Source of the DNA: an uncultured Bacteroidia bacterium
GTDB taxonomy: Bacteria > Bacteroidota > Bacteroidia > J057 > CALAJH01
NCBI GenBank assembly: GCA_937922655.1
Contig: CALAJH010000069.1
Span: forward strand, 1-51,710
Direction of reading: 5' to 3'
Length of the DNA stretch: 51,710 nt
Shown here: one piece after another, positions 16,771 through 26,477 of the stretch
Position numbering within the stretch: the stretch's first letter is position 1
Layout: every line of letters begins with the position of its first letter
Notes under the pieces: model-generated
What the model was told of the DNA's origin: nothing
What the model saw: only the letters and a program-made list of their open reading frames with translations
Databases searched by the model: none
Made by a program: the position numbers and the translations under genes

Positions 16771-19700
16771 ATGCGCTTAAAAACGCTGGAGATTCAAGGG
16801 TTCAAAAGTTTTGCCGACCGCACCAAATTCGAGTTTGACGACGCGATAACCGCCATCGTCGGTCCCAACGGTTGCGGTAAATCCAACGTCATCGACGCCA
16901 TTCGCTGGGTCTTGGGCGAACAAAAAACTCGCAGCCTGCGCAGCGACAAAATGGAAAACATCATCTTCAACGGCACCGAAAAACGAAAAAAAGCCAACTT
17001 TGCCGAAGCCTCCATCACCTTCGACAACGACCGCAACCTTCTCCCGCCCGCGTATACCACCGTTACCGTCACCCGTCGGCTTTACCGCGACGGCGAAAGC
17101 GAGTATCTGCTCAACAACGTCCCCTGCCGCCTCAAAGACATCAATCATTTGTTTATGGATACGGGCCTCGGTCCCGACGCCTATTCCATCATTGAGTTGG
17201 GCATGATTGAGGATATGCTCAACGATAAAAACAATTCGCGAAGGACGCTTTTTGAAGAGGCCGCAGGCATCGCAAAATATAAAAACCGACGAAAAGAAAC
17301 CCTTTCCCGCCTCGAAGAAGTGGACGCCTCCCTCAACCGCGTCAACGATCTTTTAATCGAAATCGACAAAAATCTTAAATCGCTCGAAAAACAAGCCAAA
17401 CGCGCCGAACAGTACTTTGTTCTCAAGAACGAATATAAAGTCGCAAGCGAAAGGCTTGCTTATCTCAAGGCCGCGGAATACCAAACCCAACTCAACAAAT
17501 GGGCCGACGAAGAAGACAAAATCAAGGATTTAATTGCCGATTTGGACGTTAAAATCGCGGCCGAAGACAAAAACATCGCTCTGCTGCAAGAAAAACTCTT
17601 GAAAAACGAACAGGAATCCGAAAACCTGAGAAAACAATACGCCAACGTCAAAGAAAAAATAAGGGCCTTCGAAACCGAAAACGAAGTACGAAAAGAACGC
17701 AAAAAACACATCGAAAAAAAAATCGCCGAACTCGCCGACATTCACGTCAAAACCGACGAGGATTGCGAAAAAATACGCGCCCGACTCGTCGAACTCGAAT
17801 CCTTGATTGACGCGGCCAACGAAGAACTCGACAAAAAAGAGTTTTATCTTTCCGAACTCGAAACCGAACTCGACGAACTGAAAAAGTCCATCGAAAATCG
17901 AAAAATCACACTCGAAGAAACGCTCGCAACCCTCAAAAGCAAAGAAAATCAATTGCAAAACGCCCTCCGCGACCGCGACAGAAAACATATTCAAATCGAA
18001 ACCCTGCTCAATGAAAAGAAACGATTGGAAAAAGAAGAATCCGGCGTACTGGGCAGAACCGACGATTTGGAAAGCCGCCGTTCCGAAAAGCAAAAGGAAG
18101 CCCAAACCGCAGAGCAACAATACGAAGCCCTCGTCCGAACCAAAAACGAACAGGACGCCGCCATTCATTCGTTGAACGAATCGCTCAAAGAACTTCGCAA
18201 AAAACACGCCGAAGCCTTGCGCCGTTTGGACGGCAAAAAAAACGAATACAAAATCCTTCAAGACCTCGTGCAAAACCTTGAAGGATTCCCCGAGGGCGTA
18301 AGATATTTGCGACAAACGGTTTTCAAAAACCGACATGTACCTCTGGTTTCCGACATTTTTTATACCGAAGAACAATATAAAACCGCGATAGAAACCTACC
18401 TCGAACCCTTCTTAAATCATTACGTCGTACCGGATAAAAACACGGCTTTGGCGGCGGTGGAATTGTTGAAAAAGTCCGTTAAGGGAAGGGTTAATTTTTT
18501 TGTTTTGGATGAAATTTCGGGGCCAACCTTGCCGCAGGAATATTTCGACGAACGCTTGGTTCACGCCCTTTCCGTCGTCGAATATTCGGTCGAATACGAA
18601 CGTTTGGCCCGTAAACTTTTGGGCGGCGTGTATATTTTTCGTTCGGAAAACGTGGATTTTTCCGAATTTCCCAACGCCGTCGCTTTGATACACGTCAGCG
18701 GTTCGATGCTGTTCAAACAAAGCGTTGTTGGCGGTGGTTCGGTGGGACTTTTCGAGGGAAAACGTCTGGGACGCACCAAAAATTTGGAAAAAATCGAACA
18801 ACAAATTCGTGAACTTCAAGCCCTTTGCGACGAAATCAAGGCCGAACTCGACGAAAAAGAAAACCGGTACGAAAAACTGAAATCCGGCGAATTGGACAAA
18901 ATCGTCAAGGCCGCTTACGATGCGAAAGTCAAAAAGATTCAAGAACTGGCGGTTTTGGAAAGCCAGCGTAAATCCGCCGCCGAAAGTATCGAGAGGTTCG
19001 CGCAACGCAAAAACGAAATCGAGCTGGAAATCGCCGAAATTTCCCGAAATATTGAAAGCCGCGAATCCGCTTTCGACGAACTCCGAGACGAATGCGACCG
19101 CCTGCGCAACCAAGAAGAGCGTCAACGCAAAGAACTCCAAACCCAACAAACCGTCTTTGACGAAATCAATCGCAAATACAATCAAGAAAACATCGCTTCG
19201 ATCAATATTCAAAATACGATAAAATCCTTAAAATCCGAATACAAGGCGGGCAAGGAAAAGATAGAAAACGCCGTTTTCGTCGTCGAAAACGCGCAAAAGC
19301 AAAAAGCCGAACTCCTTTGCGAACTCGCCGAATACGAAAATCAAAAATCCGAGGACGACGACAAACTTGCCGCTCTTTACGAAATCGCCGCCGACGGCGA
19401 AAAACAACTTTCCGCCCGTTACGAAGAACTTTCCGAAATTCGCAACGCCATTAAACAAGCCGAATCCAACATCCGAATTTTCCGAAATCAAAAGGAAAAC
19501 GCCGGCGTTACGCGAGAAAAAAACCTTGAAAAACGCAACGAAGTCGTATTGAAATATACGGGTTTGGAGGAGCGCTTGCGTGTCGAATGGCAAATGGAAT
19601 TGTCTCAATTGACGTTCGACGCCTTGTTTTCGGATTGTGAAGTGCCGACGAATTTGTCCGAATTTGAATCGCAAGTTTCGAGGTTGCGGGAAAAGTATTT

Positions 19701-20316
19701 GCGTTTCGGAGAAGTGAACACGACGGCCATCGAGGCGTTCAACGAAATGAAGGAGCGCCACGATTTTATTTCGACGCAAAAAAAAGATTTGGAAGAAGCA
19801 AAGGCCGCCCTGCTCGCAACAATGCAAGAAATCGACGAAACCGCAAAAGCCCGGTTTATGGAATGTTTCAACGCCATTCGCGACAGTTTTGTCAAGGTGT
19901 TTCGTTCGCTCTTCACCGAAGACGACAAATGCGAACTGCAATTGGTCAATCCCCTCGACCCGCTCGAATCTTCGATAGAAATCACGGCGCAACCCAAGGG
20001 CAAACGTCCCCTGACCATCAACCAACTTTCGGGCGGAGAGAAAACTTTGACGGCCATATCTTTGTTGTTTGCGATATATCTTTACAAGCCGGCGCCGTTT
20101 TGCATTTTCGACGAAGTCGACGCCCCGCTCGACGACGCCAATATCGACAAGTTCAACAACATCATCCGTGATTTTTCCGGCAATTCCATGTTCATCATCG
20201 TTACACACAACAAGCGAACGATGGTCAAAGCCAACCGAATATTCGGCGTAACGATGGAAGAAACCGGCGTTTCGCGCGTTCTTCCCGTGGATTTGGTCGC
20301 GCTCAATTTGAATTAG
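16771..20316 (+). CDS. smc: Chromosome segregation protein SMC
   Basis: An 1181-residue SMC ATPase, the core of the bacterial condensin that organises and separates chromosomes. The N-terminal head has Walker A GPNGCGKS (31-38). Two long charged coiled-coil arms (about 170-500 and 690-1020) flank a hinge (about 510-680, starting near LEGFPEGVRYLRQTV). The C-terminal head carries the signature LSGGEKTLTAISLLF (about 1085) and Walker B FCIFDEVDAPLDD (about 1109). Length and order are typical. The ATG at 16771 opens on the canonical MRLKTLEIQGFKSF. murG follows after 3 nt. No scpA or scpB is nearby. Confidence 0.95.
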   Translation: MRLKTLEIQGFKSFADRTKFEFDDAITAIVGPNGCGKSNVIDAIRWVLGEQKTRSLRSDKMENIIFNGTEKRKKANFAEASITFDNDRNLLPPAYTTVTVTRRLYRDGESEYLLNNVPCRLKDINHLFMDTGLGPDAYSIIELGMIEDMLNDKNNSRRTLFEEAAGIAKYKNRRKETLSRLEEVDASLNRVNDLLIEIDKNLKSLEKQAKRAEQYFVLKNEYKVASERLAYLKAAEYQTQLNKWADEEDKIKDLIADLDVKIAAEDKNIALLQEKLLKNEQESENLRKQYANVKEKIRAFETENEVRKERKKHIEKKIAELADIHVKTDEDCEKIRARLVELESLIDAANEELDKKEFYLSELETELDELKKSIENRKITLEETLATLKSKENQLQNALRDRDRKHIQIETLLNEKKRLEKEESGVLGRTDDLESRRSEKQKEAQTAEQQYEALVRTKNEQDAAIHSLNESLKELRKKHAEALRRLDGKKNEYKILQDLVQNLEGFPEGVRYLRQTVFKNRHVPLVSDIFYTEEQYKTAIETYLEPFLNHYVVPDKNTALAAVELLKKSVKGRVNFFVLDEISGPTLPQEYFDERLVHALSVVEYSVEYERLARKLLGGVYIFRSENVDFSEFPNAVALIHVSGSMLFKQSVVGGGSVGLFEGKRLGRTKNLEKIEQQIRELQALCDEIKAELDEKENRYEKLKSGELDKIVKAAYDAKVKKIQELAVLESQRKSAAESIERFAQRKNEIELEIAEISRNIESRESAFDELRDECDRLRNQEERQRKELQTQQTVFDEINRKYNQENIASINIQNTIKSLKSEYKAGKEKIENAVFVVENAQKQKAELLCELAEYENQKSEDDDKLAALYEIAADGEKQLSARYEELSEIRNAIKQAESNIRIFRNQKENAGVTREKNLEKRNEVVLKYTGLEERLRVEWQMELSQLTFDALFSDCEVPTNLSEFESQVSRLREKYLRFGEVNTTAIEAFNEMKERHDFISTQKKDLEEAKAALLATMQEIDETAKARFMECFNAIRDSFVKVFRSLFTEDDKCELQLVNPLDPLESSIEITAQPKGKRPLTINQLSGGEKTLTAISLLFAIYLYKPAPFCIFDEVDAPLDDANIDKFNNIIRDFSGNSMFIIVTHNKRTMVKANRIFGVTMEETGVSRVLPVDLVALNLN

Positions 20317-20319
20317 ACG

Positions 20320-21423
20320 ATGTCGAAAATCGAAACGGCGATGTTTGCCTGCGGCGGAACGGGCGGACATATTTTCCCGGCAATAGCGTTGGCCGACGAA
20401 CTTAAACGCCGCCTTCCGAACGTTAAAATCGTATTCGTCGGCGCGGAGAACGGCATGGAAAACGACCTTGTTCCCCGTGCGGGTTATGAAATCGTTTCTT
20501 TGCCCATCTCCGGCTTTTATCGCAATTTGAACGTAAAAAATATTTTTCGCAACGCAGCTTTGCCGTTTAAATTCGTTGTTTCGTTTGTAAAATCGCTTCG
20601 TTTGATGCGCAAGTTTTCTCCGAATTTGGTCGTTGGAACGGGGGGATACGCCTCGTTTCCTTTGTTGCGGGCGTCGGTTTTTTTTTCCAATATTTTTCGT
20701 GTAATTCAGGAACAGAACGCTTTTCCGGGACTTTCCAACCGACTGTTGGCGCCGTTCGCCGACCTGATTTTTTTGGGAAACGAAGCCGCAAAAAAATATT
20801 TTCCCGAAAAAAAATGCCGATATACGGGCAATCCCGTCCGCGTTTTTTTGCCCAAAGACCGCAACCAACTTTTGTCGAAATGGCGCATTGAAAAAAATAA
20901 AACAATATTGTTCGTTACGGGTGGAAGTCTGGGTTCCGGCGCCATCAACGCCGCAATCTACAAGCGCTTGGACGATATATTGTCTTGCGACGTCCATCTG
21001 ATTTGGCAAACGGGTAAATATTATTTCGACCGATATCGCGGATTGCTTGGCGACAAAAAGTATGTAACTTTGTTGCCGTTCGTCGACGATGTATCCGAGG
21101 CGTATACGTTGGCCGACGCGGTGGTTTCGCGGGCGGGTGCGCTGACGTTGTCGGAATTGATGCATTACCGCAAACCGGCGTTGTTGATACCTTCGCCCAA
21201 CGTCGCCGACGATCATCAGCGCCACAATGCGGAAAGTTTGACCCGCATCGGTGGCGCCAAAATGATTTTGGAGTCCGAAATCGGTGAAAAGTTTTTTCCC
21301 GCGTTGTTGTGCCTGCTTGAACATCGAAACGCCATTATCGAACGACTGAAAACCCTTGCCGTCAAAAACGCGGCCAAAGAATGTATCGACGCAATCATGG
21401 AAGAATATGGGGGCAAAGATTGA
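20320..21423 (+). CDS. murG: UDP-GlcNAc:lipid I GlcNAc transferase MurG
   Basis: MurG adds N-acetylglucosamine to lipid I on the inner face of the membrane, making lipid II. The 367-residue GT-B protein has the donor-site loop CGGTGGHIFPAIALADEL (11-28), NLVVGTGGYASFP, QEQNAFPGLSNRLLAPFAD, and the C-terminal VVSRAGALTLSEL and LLIPSPNVADDHQRHNA motifs. Length is normal. It starts 3 nt after smc and its end overlaps the murC start by 17 nt, so the three genes are probably one unit. In many bacteria murG is followed by murC and ftsQ within the division cluster; here smc precedes it. Confidence 0.95.
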   Translation: MSKIETAMFACGGTGGHIFPAIALADELKRRLPNVKIVFVGAENGMENDLVPRAGYEIVSLPISGFYRNLNVKNIFRNAALPFKFVVSFVKSLRLMRKFSPNLVVGTGGYASFPLLRASVFFSNIFRVIQEQNAFPGLSNRLLAPFADLIFLGNEAAKKYFPEKKCRYTGNPVRVFLPKDRNQLLSKWRIEKNKTILFVTGGSLGSGAINAAIYKRLDDILSCDVHLIWQTGKYYFDRYRGLLGDKKYVTLLPFVDDVSEAYTLADAVVSRAGALTLSELMHYRKPALLIPSPNVADDHQRHNAESLTRIGGAKMILESEIGEKFFPALLCLLEHRNAIIERLKTLAVKNAAKECIDAIMEEYGGKD

Positions 21424-22801
21424 GTTGCACACCGGCACTTTGAACGGAATACTGGAACCCGGTTCGAAGGTTATGTGGCTGGGTATAGGAGGCATTGGTA
21501 TGAGCGCTTTGGCCGAATACTTTTGGCTTCGCGGCGTGGAATGCCGCGGTTACGACCGTACGCCCTCGTCCATTACCCGCCGCCTTGAATCGTTGAATAT
21601 TCCCATTGTTTACGATTTTTCCCTGCCGCTTGCCGACGATATTTCCGCCGTCGTTTATACGCCCGCCGTCGGCGAGAACAATCCTTATCTTCTCGAAGCA
21701 CGACGACGCAACCTTCCGGTATACAAGCGTTCGACGGTCTTGGGGCGGTTGTCGAACAATTATCGGAGCATTGCCGTTGCGGGAACACACGGAAAAACAA
21801 CGACGACGGCATTGGTCGCGCACATTCTTAGGTTTTCGGGTTGCGACCCCGTGGCGTTTGTCGGAGGCATAATGAAAAACTATCAAACGAATCTTTTGGC
21901 GGGAAACAGCGACAGGTTCGTCGTCGAGGCCGACGAATACGATAAATCTTTTTTGACGCTCACCCCCAATCTTTCGGCCGTAACTTCGCTCGACCCCGAC
22001 CATCTGGACGTCTATCAAACCTCTGAAAACCTTGTCGAGCATTATCAAATGTTTATTGCAAAAACCCGTCAAGGCGGGACGGTGGTTTTGCCCGTTGAGT
22101 TGTCGTATTTGTCCGTTCCCGCGACCGTTACGCCCGTGTATATCTCGCAGCTTCCGCATCCGAAGGCTCATGCGTTTATCGAAAATTATCGTATCGAAAA
22201 CGGATGTTCGGCTTTCGACTTTCGTTATGAAAAAGTTTTTTTGAAAAATTTGCGATTGAGATTGCCCGGAAAATACAACGCTTTCAACGCAAGTATGGCG
22301 GCGACTTTGTGTATTTTGGCGGGGGTGAAACCGGACATTGTTCCGCCGGCATTGGTGACTTTCGAGGGTTTGCGTCGTCGTTTCGACGTATTGTACGAAA
22401 TGGAAAACAAGATTTTGATAGACGACTACGCTCATCATCCAACGGAAATCACGTCGTTTTTATCGGGAGTAAAGGACGTTTATCCCGGCCGTAAAATTAT
22501 TGCGATATTTCAGCCGCATTTGTTTTCACGGACGCGGGATTTTTATCAAGGTTTTGGGGAATCGTTGAGTTTGGCGGATTATGTGATATTGTTGCCGATA
22601 TATCCCGCACGGGAAGAGCCGATACCCGGCATTGATTCCCAACTCGTTGCAAAACACGTGAACGTACCGTGTGTTGTCGCACAAAGTTTTGAAGACGCGG
22701 CGCGTACGGCAATCAACGAAGCGGGAAAAAACGGGGTGATATGCACCATAGGCGCGGGCGACGTCGACCGTCTTCCCGAAAAGATTCTCCAACTAATTTA
22801 A
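21407..22801 (+). CDS. murC: UDP-N-acetylmuramate-L-alanine ligase MurC
   Basis: MurC adds L-alanine to UDP-MurNAc using ATP, the first step of the peptidoglycan stem peptide. The 464-residue protein has the Mur-ligase N-terminal loop MWLGIGGIGMSALAEYF (23-39), the ATP loop GTHGKTTTT (126-134), VVEADEYDKSFL, the LDPDHLDVY metal/ATP motif, and the C-terminal YAHHPTEI and IFQPHLFSRT motifs. The ATG at 21407 gives the usual length and overlaps murG by 17 nt. The next gene is a convergent lipoprotein, so the usual ftsQ-ftsA-ftsZ continuation is absent here. Confidence 0.95.
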   Translation: MGAKIELHTGTLNGILEPGSKVMWLGIGGIGMSALAEYFWLRGVECRGYDRTPSSITRRLESLNIPIVYDFSLPLADDISAVVYTPAVGENNPYLLEARRRNLPVYKRSTVLGRLSNNYRSIAVAGTHGKTTTTALVAHILRFSGCDPVAFVGGIMKNYQTNLLAGNSDRFVVEADEYDKSFLTLTPNLSAVTSLDPDHLDVYQTSENLVEHYQMFIAKTRQGGTVVLPVELSYLSVPATVTPVYISQLPHPKAHAFIENYRIENGCSAFDFRYEKVFLKNLRLRLPGKYNAFNASMAATLCILAGVKPDIVPPALVTFEGLRRRFDVLYEMENKILIDDYAHHPTEITSFLSGVKDVYPGRKIIAIFQPHLFSRTRDFYQGFGESLSLADYVILLPIYPAREEPIPGIDSQLVAKHVNVPCVVAQSFEDAARTAINEAGKNGVICTIGAGDVDRLPEKILQLI

Positions 22802-22853
22802 GCGGTTTTGTTTGGCGAAAGCAAAATTAACCGCCAAAAAATAGATGGGAAAT

Positions 22854-23294
22854 TTAGGGTAAAACGGTGATTTCGGGCGTTGGAATTCGGTTGCTTTCGT
22901 TGCCGGCACGGTCTTTAAGAAATACTTCGAACGTTGTTTTTTCGCTTTGTCCCGAAAGGTTGGGAATTCCACCGATTAATATTCGAAGGTTGCCCGTAAT
23001 CGGCAGTTCGCTTTGGCCCTCGGGCGTTAAAGGTTGCAAACGAAACTTGTGAACGACGCCGTTGCGCAAATCGGTTGCAAAAATCGAATTGGAATCGGGG
23101 TGGGCGTGGCCCAAATCGCCGTCGCCGTCGGTGTATTTGACGACGATGTTGAGCGTGTCCCGGAGGGCGACGAGCGTTTGCGGGGAAACGGACAGCAATT
23201 GAACGACCGGTCGGCGGTCGAATTCCACTTTTTTGCCTTCTTGGCACGCGACGACGAGCAAAGTCGCCGTTAGAAGCGCGATAGTTGTTTTCAT
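22854..23294 (-). CDS. Small lipoprotein of unknown function
   Basis: A 146-residue protein with a lipoprotein signal: MKTTIALLTATLLVVAC, with lipobox VVAC and cysteine at residue 17. The mature part contains YTDGDGDLGH, an acidic motif common in Bacteroidota lipoproteins that may bind calcium, and resembles an immunoglobulin-like or beta-sandwich domain (TFEVFLKDRAGNES). An open frame continues upstream to 23513, but it lacks coding character and the ATG at 23294 gives a perfect signal. It is convergent with murC after a 52-bp gap. Confidence 0.75.
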   Translation of the reverse strand: MKTTIALLTATLLVVACQEGKKVEFDRRPVVQLLSVSPQTLVALRDTLNIVVKYTDGDGDLGHAHPDSNSIFATDLRNGVVHKFRLQPLTPEGQSELPITGNLRILIGGIPNLSGQSEKTTFEVFLKDRAGNESNRIPTPEITVLP

Positions 23295-23526
23295 TTTGTG
23301 CAAAGATAGCCGTTTTTGGCGTTCGATGAAATAAATTTGTTTACAAACGCATGGAATTTTGTGTTTAGGGGTTTGAATTTTTGTGTGTCTCCGAAAATTT
23401 TGCGATATTTGCATGGGCTTAATTATGCAAATATCGATAAGTTTTCGCAAAAACGGCTTTTTTTGCCAAAAGTCTGAACGGATGAATTTGCCCGAGGGCA
23501 TTTGATTAAACAATTCGAATAACGCA

Positions 23527-23534
23527 TAGATTTG
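23527..23534 (+). promoter_or_regulatory. -7 element (TAGATTTG) inside the intergenic region
   Basis: TAGATTTG matches TAnnTTTG exactly. There is no gene start within a short distance downstream; it could drive an RNA or give a long leader to the helicase gene at 23913. Confidence 0.35.
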
Positions 23535-23540
23535 CGCATT

Positions 23541-23822
23541 TTGGATGACGCAAGCTTTCGATTGAAGACCGCGTCAAAACATAAGTTGTTACGAGCATTC
23601 GGTTATCGTTTTCTTGGTTGTCGAATTAAATTTTCGTCCAAGAGCCAAGCGGATGCCTGTAATTGTGTGGATGTGGTTTTTCTCCGAAAAACGTATGAGC
23701 GAAAAAAACGAATCTAATCGATAGACAAATGTTTATTCAAATACCGGTCGGGTATTGTGCGATGAAAAGTCTAACGATTTACGTGAACAAGCATTCGAAG
23801 AGGGCCGTCAGTCGGCTTTTTT
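23541..23822 (+). ncRNA. Candidate small RNA of about 280 nt
   Basis: The segment starts just after the -7 match at 23527-23534 and ends at a hairpin (GCCG, loop TCAGT, CGGC, extended by three weaker pairs) followed by TTTTTT. Stop codons interrupt all obvious ATG frames. It does not match tmRNA, RNase P or SRP RNA landmarks that I can recognise. It may instead be a leader with an attenuator for the helicase. Purely positional evidence. Confidence 0.25.
23801..23822 (+). terminator. Terminator-like hairpin upstream of the helicase gene
   Basis: GCCG (23804-23807) and CGGC (23813-23816) with a 5-nt loop, extended by G-U and A-T pairs, are followed by six T. The stem is short but the T-run is good. 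Confidence 0.45.
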
Positions 23823-23912
23823 ATTTATCGATGTTTACATAAAAAAGTTCATAAACGTTTGACGACTTTATCGCCAAGAGTCGGTAATTTTTGACAAATA
23901 CTTGAAAAACAA

Positions 23913-26126
23913 ATGATAGACGAATACTTGGAAGGTTTGAACGCGGCCCAACGTGCGGCGGCGACGCACACCGACGGTCCGGCAATAATTATCGCGGGAG
24001 CGGGTTCGGGAAAGACGCGGGTATTGACGCTTCGCTTGGCTTATCTTTTAAGCCGGCGCTTGGCAAGTCCGTTCCAGCTCATGGCCCTGACTTTTACCAA
24101 CAAGGCCGCCAAAGAAATGCGCCGCCGCATCGAAACGCTCATCGGTTCGGATGCGCGAAGTCTGCCCATGGGGACGTTTCACTCCGTTTTTTCCCGTGTT
24201 TTGCGTATCGAAGCCGACGCTTTGGGATATACCTCGTCTTTTTCCATCTACGACGAAGAAGATTCCGAATCTCAAATCAGGACCATCGTCAAAGAACTCA
24301 ACCTTGACGACAAACGCTTCAAACCCCGCGTCATCAAAAACAATATTTCCAAAGCAAAAAACTTTCTTGTTTCTCCAAGCGAGTTTTCCGCACGGCATAT
24401 TATCGACGAATTTACCGAAACTACGGCCAAGGTTTATCATATCTATCAAAACAGACTTCAACGTTCGAATGCGATGGACTTTGACGATTTGCTCGTCAAT
24501 ATGGTCGTGTTGTTTAATTCCCGCCCCGATTTGTTGCACAAATACCAACACAAATACCGGTATTTGATGATAGACGAATATCAGGATACCAATCACGCGC
24601 AATACGTTATTGCGAAAAAGTTGGCGGCGGTGCACGAAAACATCGTTGTCGTCGGAGACGATTCGCAAAGCATATATTCGTTTCGTGGAGCGACGATAGA
24701 AAACATTCTCAATTTTTCAAAGGATTATCCCGACGCGAAAACCTATAAACTCGAACAGAATTATCGTTCGACTTCGACGATAGTCGAGGCCGCCAATTCC
24801 GTCATAGAAAACAATGTAAAACGTTTGCCCAAAAATATTTTTAGCCTTAAAGAGGAGGGGGATTTGATTGGATTGATAGTAGGGGAAACGGAAGTTCAGG
24901 AGGCGGAAAAGGTTGTGGATTCCATCCGCGAACAAAAACTTCGTCGCAATCTTAACAACAAGGATTTCGCCATTCTTTACCGCACCAACGCGCAAAGTCG
25001 AACGCTCGAAGACGCTTTGCGTCGTGCGTCCATTCCATATAAAGTTTTTGGCGGAATGTCGTTTTACCGACGCAAAGAGATTAAGGATGCGGTGGCATAT
25101 TTGCGTTTGGCCCTCAATCCTTACGACGAAGAGTCGATTAAACGGGTCATTAATTACCCTGCTCGCGGCATTGGAAACACGACAATGGAACGGCTTTTAC
25201 AGGCGGCTTACGAAAACAATCTTCGGTTGTGGGACGTGATTCTTCGCAGCGACCGATACCTTTCGGGACGCAGTTGGTCGGCGGTGAACGCGTTTGCGGC
25301 GTTGATAACGTCTTTTCAGAATGCGGCTCTCAACACTTCGGCTTATCTTGCCGCCGAATACATTATCAAGGCTTCGGGCATGCTTGAAGACCTGCATCAA
25401 CCCAAAGACTTTGAAATGATGGACCGTTACGAAAACGTGATGGAGTTTTTGGACGGCGTCAAGGAATTTACCGAAAATCCCGATAACGAAGTCCGGAGTT
25501 TGTCGGCGTTTCTCAACGAAATCGCACTGTACACCGACGCCGACAAAGACGAAGAATCCGACGATTATGTTTCGTTGATGACCATTCACGCTTCAAAGGG
25601 TTTGGAATTTCATTCGGTGTTTGTGGTGGGTATGGAAGAGGGCCTTTTTCCGTTGTCGATGTCGTTGGATAACCGCGAGAGTTTGGAGGAGGAACGTCGG
25701 TTGTGCTATGTGGCGATGACGCGTGCCAAAGAAAAATTGACGCTCAGCCAAGCCAAGCGCCGCATGCGCTACGGCAACTTGGAATTTACCGAGCCGAGTC
25801 GATTTTTGGACGAGGTGAATCCGAAATACATCGGGACGAAGACCCGGTCGGCGGCGGAAAAAAAACCGACCATTCCCGTCGAGCCGCCGCGCAACCTTAA
25901 AGCGCTCAAACCCATTTCCGCCGCCGCGACCGCTCCTTCCGAAAACCTCGGCGCCAATACGCCCGACATTGCCGTCGGTCATACGGTGGAACACGACCGC
26001 TTCGGACGCGGCATCGTTGTCAGGCTCGACGGTCCTCCCGAAGACCGTCGCGCCGTCGTTGATTTTCCGGGCAGGGGCGAAAAAACGTTGCTTCTCCGTT
26101 ACGCCAAACTCGTCGTTGTACAGTAA
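23913..26126 (+). CDS. UvrD/PcrA-family 3'-5' DNA helicase
   Basis: A 737-residue superfamily 1A helicase, as in UvrD and PcrA, which unwind DNA in repair and replication-conflict resolution. Motifs in order: Q-motif LNAAQRAAA, Walker A AGAGSGKTR (28-36), motif Ia ALTFTNKAAKEM, motif II DEYQDTN (about 220), motif III VGDDSQSIYSFRGA, motif IV LEQNYRST, motif V TIHASKGLEFHSVFVVGMEEG and motif VI EERRLCYVAMTRAK. The C-terminal GHTVEHDRFGRGIVVRL is the Tudor-like tail typical of PcrA. The length is normal. Upstream lies the possible RNA with its terminator-like hairpin. Confidence 0.93.
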   Translation: MIDEYLEGLNAAQRAAATHTDGPAIIIAGAGSGKTRVLTLRLAYLLSRRLASPFQLMALTFTNKAAKEMRRRIETLIGSDARSLPMGTFHSVFSRVLRIEADALGYTSSFSIYDEEDSESQIRTIVKELNLDDKRFKPRVIKNNISKAKNFLVSPSEFSARHIIDEFTETTAKVYHIYQNRLQRSNAMDFDDLLVNMVVLFNSRPDLLHKYQHKYRYLMIDEYQDTNHAQYVIAKKLAAVHENIVVVGDDSQSIYSFRGATIENILNFSKDYPDAKTYKLEQNYRSTSTIVEAANSVIENNVKRLPKNIFSLKEEGDLIGLIVGETEVQEAEKVVDSIREQKLRRNLNNKDFAILYRTNAQSRTLEDALRRASIPYKVFGGMSFYRRKEIKDAVAYLRLALNPYDEESIKRVINYPARGIGNTTMERLLQAAYENNLRLWDVILRSDRYLSGRSWSAVNAFAALITSFQNAALNTSAYLAAEYIIKASGMLEDLHQPKDFEMMDRYENVMEFLDGVKEFTENPDNEVRSLSAFLNEIALYTDADKDEESDDYVSLMTIHASKGLEFHSVFVVGMEEGLFPLSMSLDNRESLEEERRLCYVAMTRAKEKLTLSQAKRRMRYGNLEFTEPSRFLDEVNPKYIGTKTRSAAEKKPTIPVEPPRNLKALKPISAAATAPSENLGANTPDIAVGHTVEHDRFGRGIVVRLDGPPEDRRAVVDFPGRGEKTLLLRYAKLVVVQ

Positions 26127-26477
26127 TTTATTTATTAATTTTATTTTATTCTTATTTTTTGGTCCAAGTTTCGATATATAATTATTGATAAATTTACTTA
26201 TGCCGGTAGCCTCGTCGGCGCTTTCAAGCGTCGATTAAGACGAGTGGCAACGGATTTTGAAAATAGAGTTTAAGGAAAAAAACGTATATCTATGTTTTGA
26301 CGTCCCGAAAACGGTTTACGACGGATTGATGTGAACAAATTTCGTTGCGAACGGGTGGGACGCGAAATTTAAAGGGAATTGGGTTTAGGCGAATTGTTTT
26401 TGACGTTTGCAATGAATGCCGGGATAATTTTTCGGTTGGACAAAGTTTTGTAATTTTGACCGTTAAACGGCACGACG
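26127..26477. other. 351-bp gap with a promoter at its end
   Basis: T-rich sequence directly after the helicase stop, followed by mixed sequence. Apart from the -7 element at 26451-26458 I see no gene or structured RNA. Confidence 0.6.
26451..26458 (+). promoter_or_regulatory. -7 element of pdhA (TAATTTTG)
   Basis: An exact TAnnTTTG match, 19 nt before the pdhA ATG at 26478, which predicts a short leader of about 12-15 nt. A TTG lies at 26436, closer than the usual -33 spacing. Confidence 0.45.

Larger units (their letters stand above)
23295..23912. other. 618-bp AT-rich region without a convincing gene
   Basis: This gap lies between the divergent lipoprotein and helicase genes. An exact -7 match on the plus strand (23527-23534) and a terminator-like hairpin (23801-23822) bracket about 280 nt, listed separately as an RNA candidate. 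A 61-codon frame at 23532-23717 has no ATG start and looks non-coding. Confidence 0.6.

Noticed and set aside
19228-21495. A 755-codon minus-strand frame opposite smc, murG and murC
   Set aside because: It is antisense to three genes with full motif sets; the long frame follows from biased codon use.
23532-23717. A 61-codon open frame in the 618-bp gap
   Set aside because: It starts on TTG inside a promoter motif, has no ribosome-binding site or ATG and no coding character.
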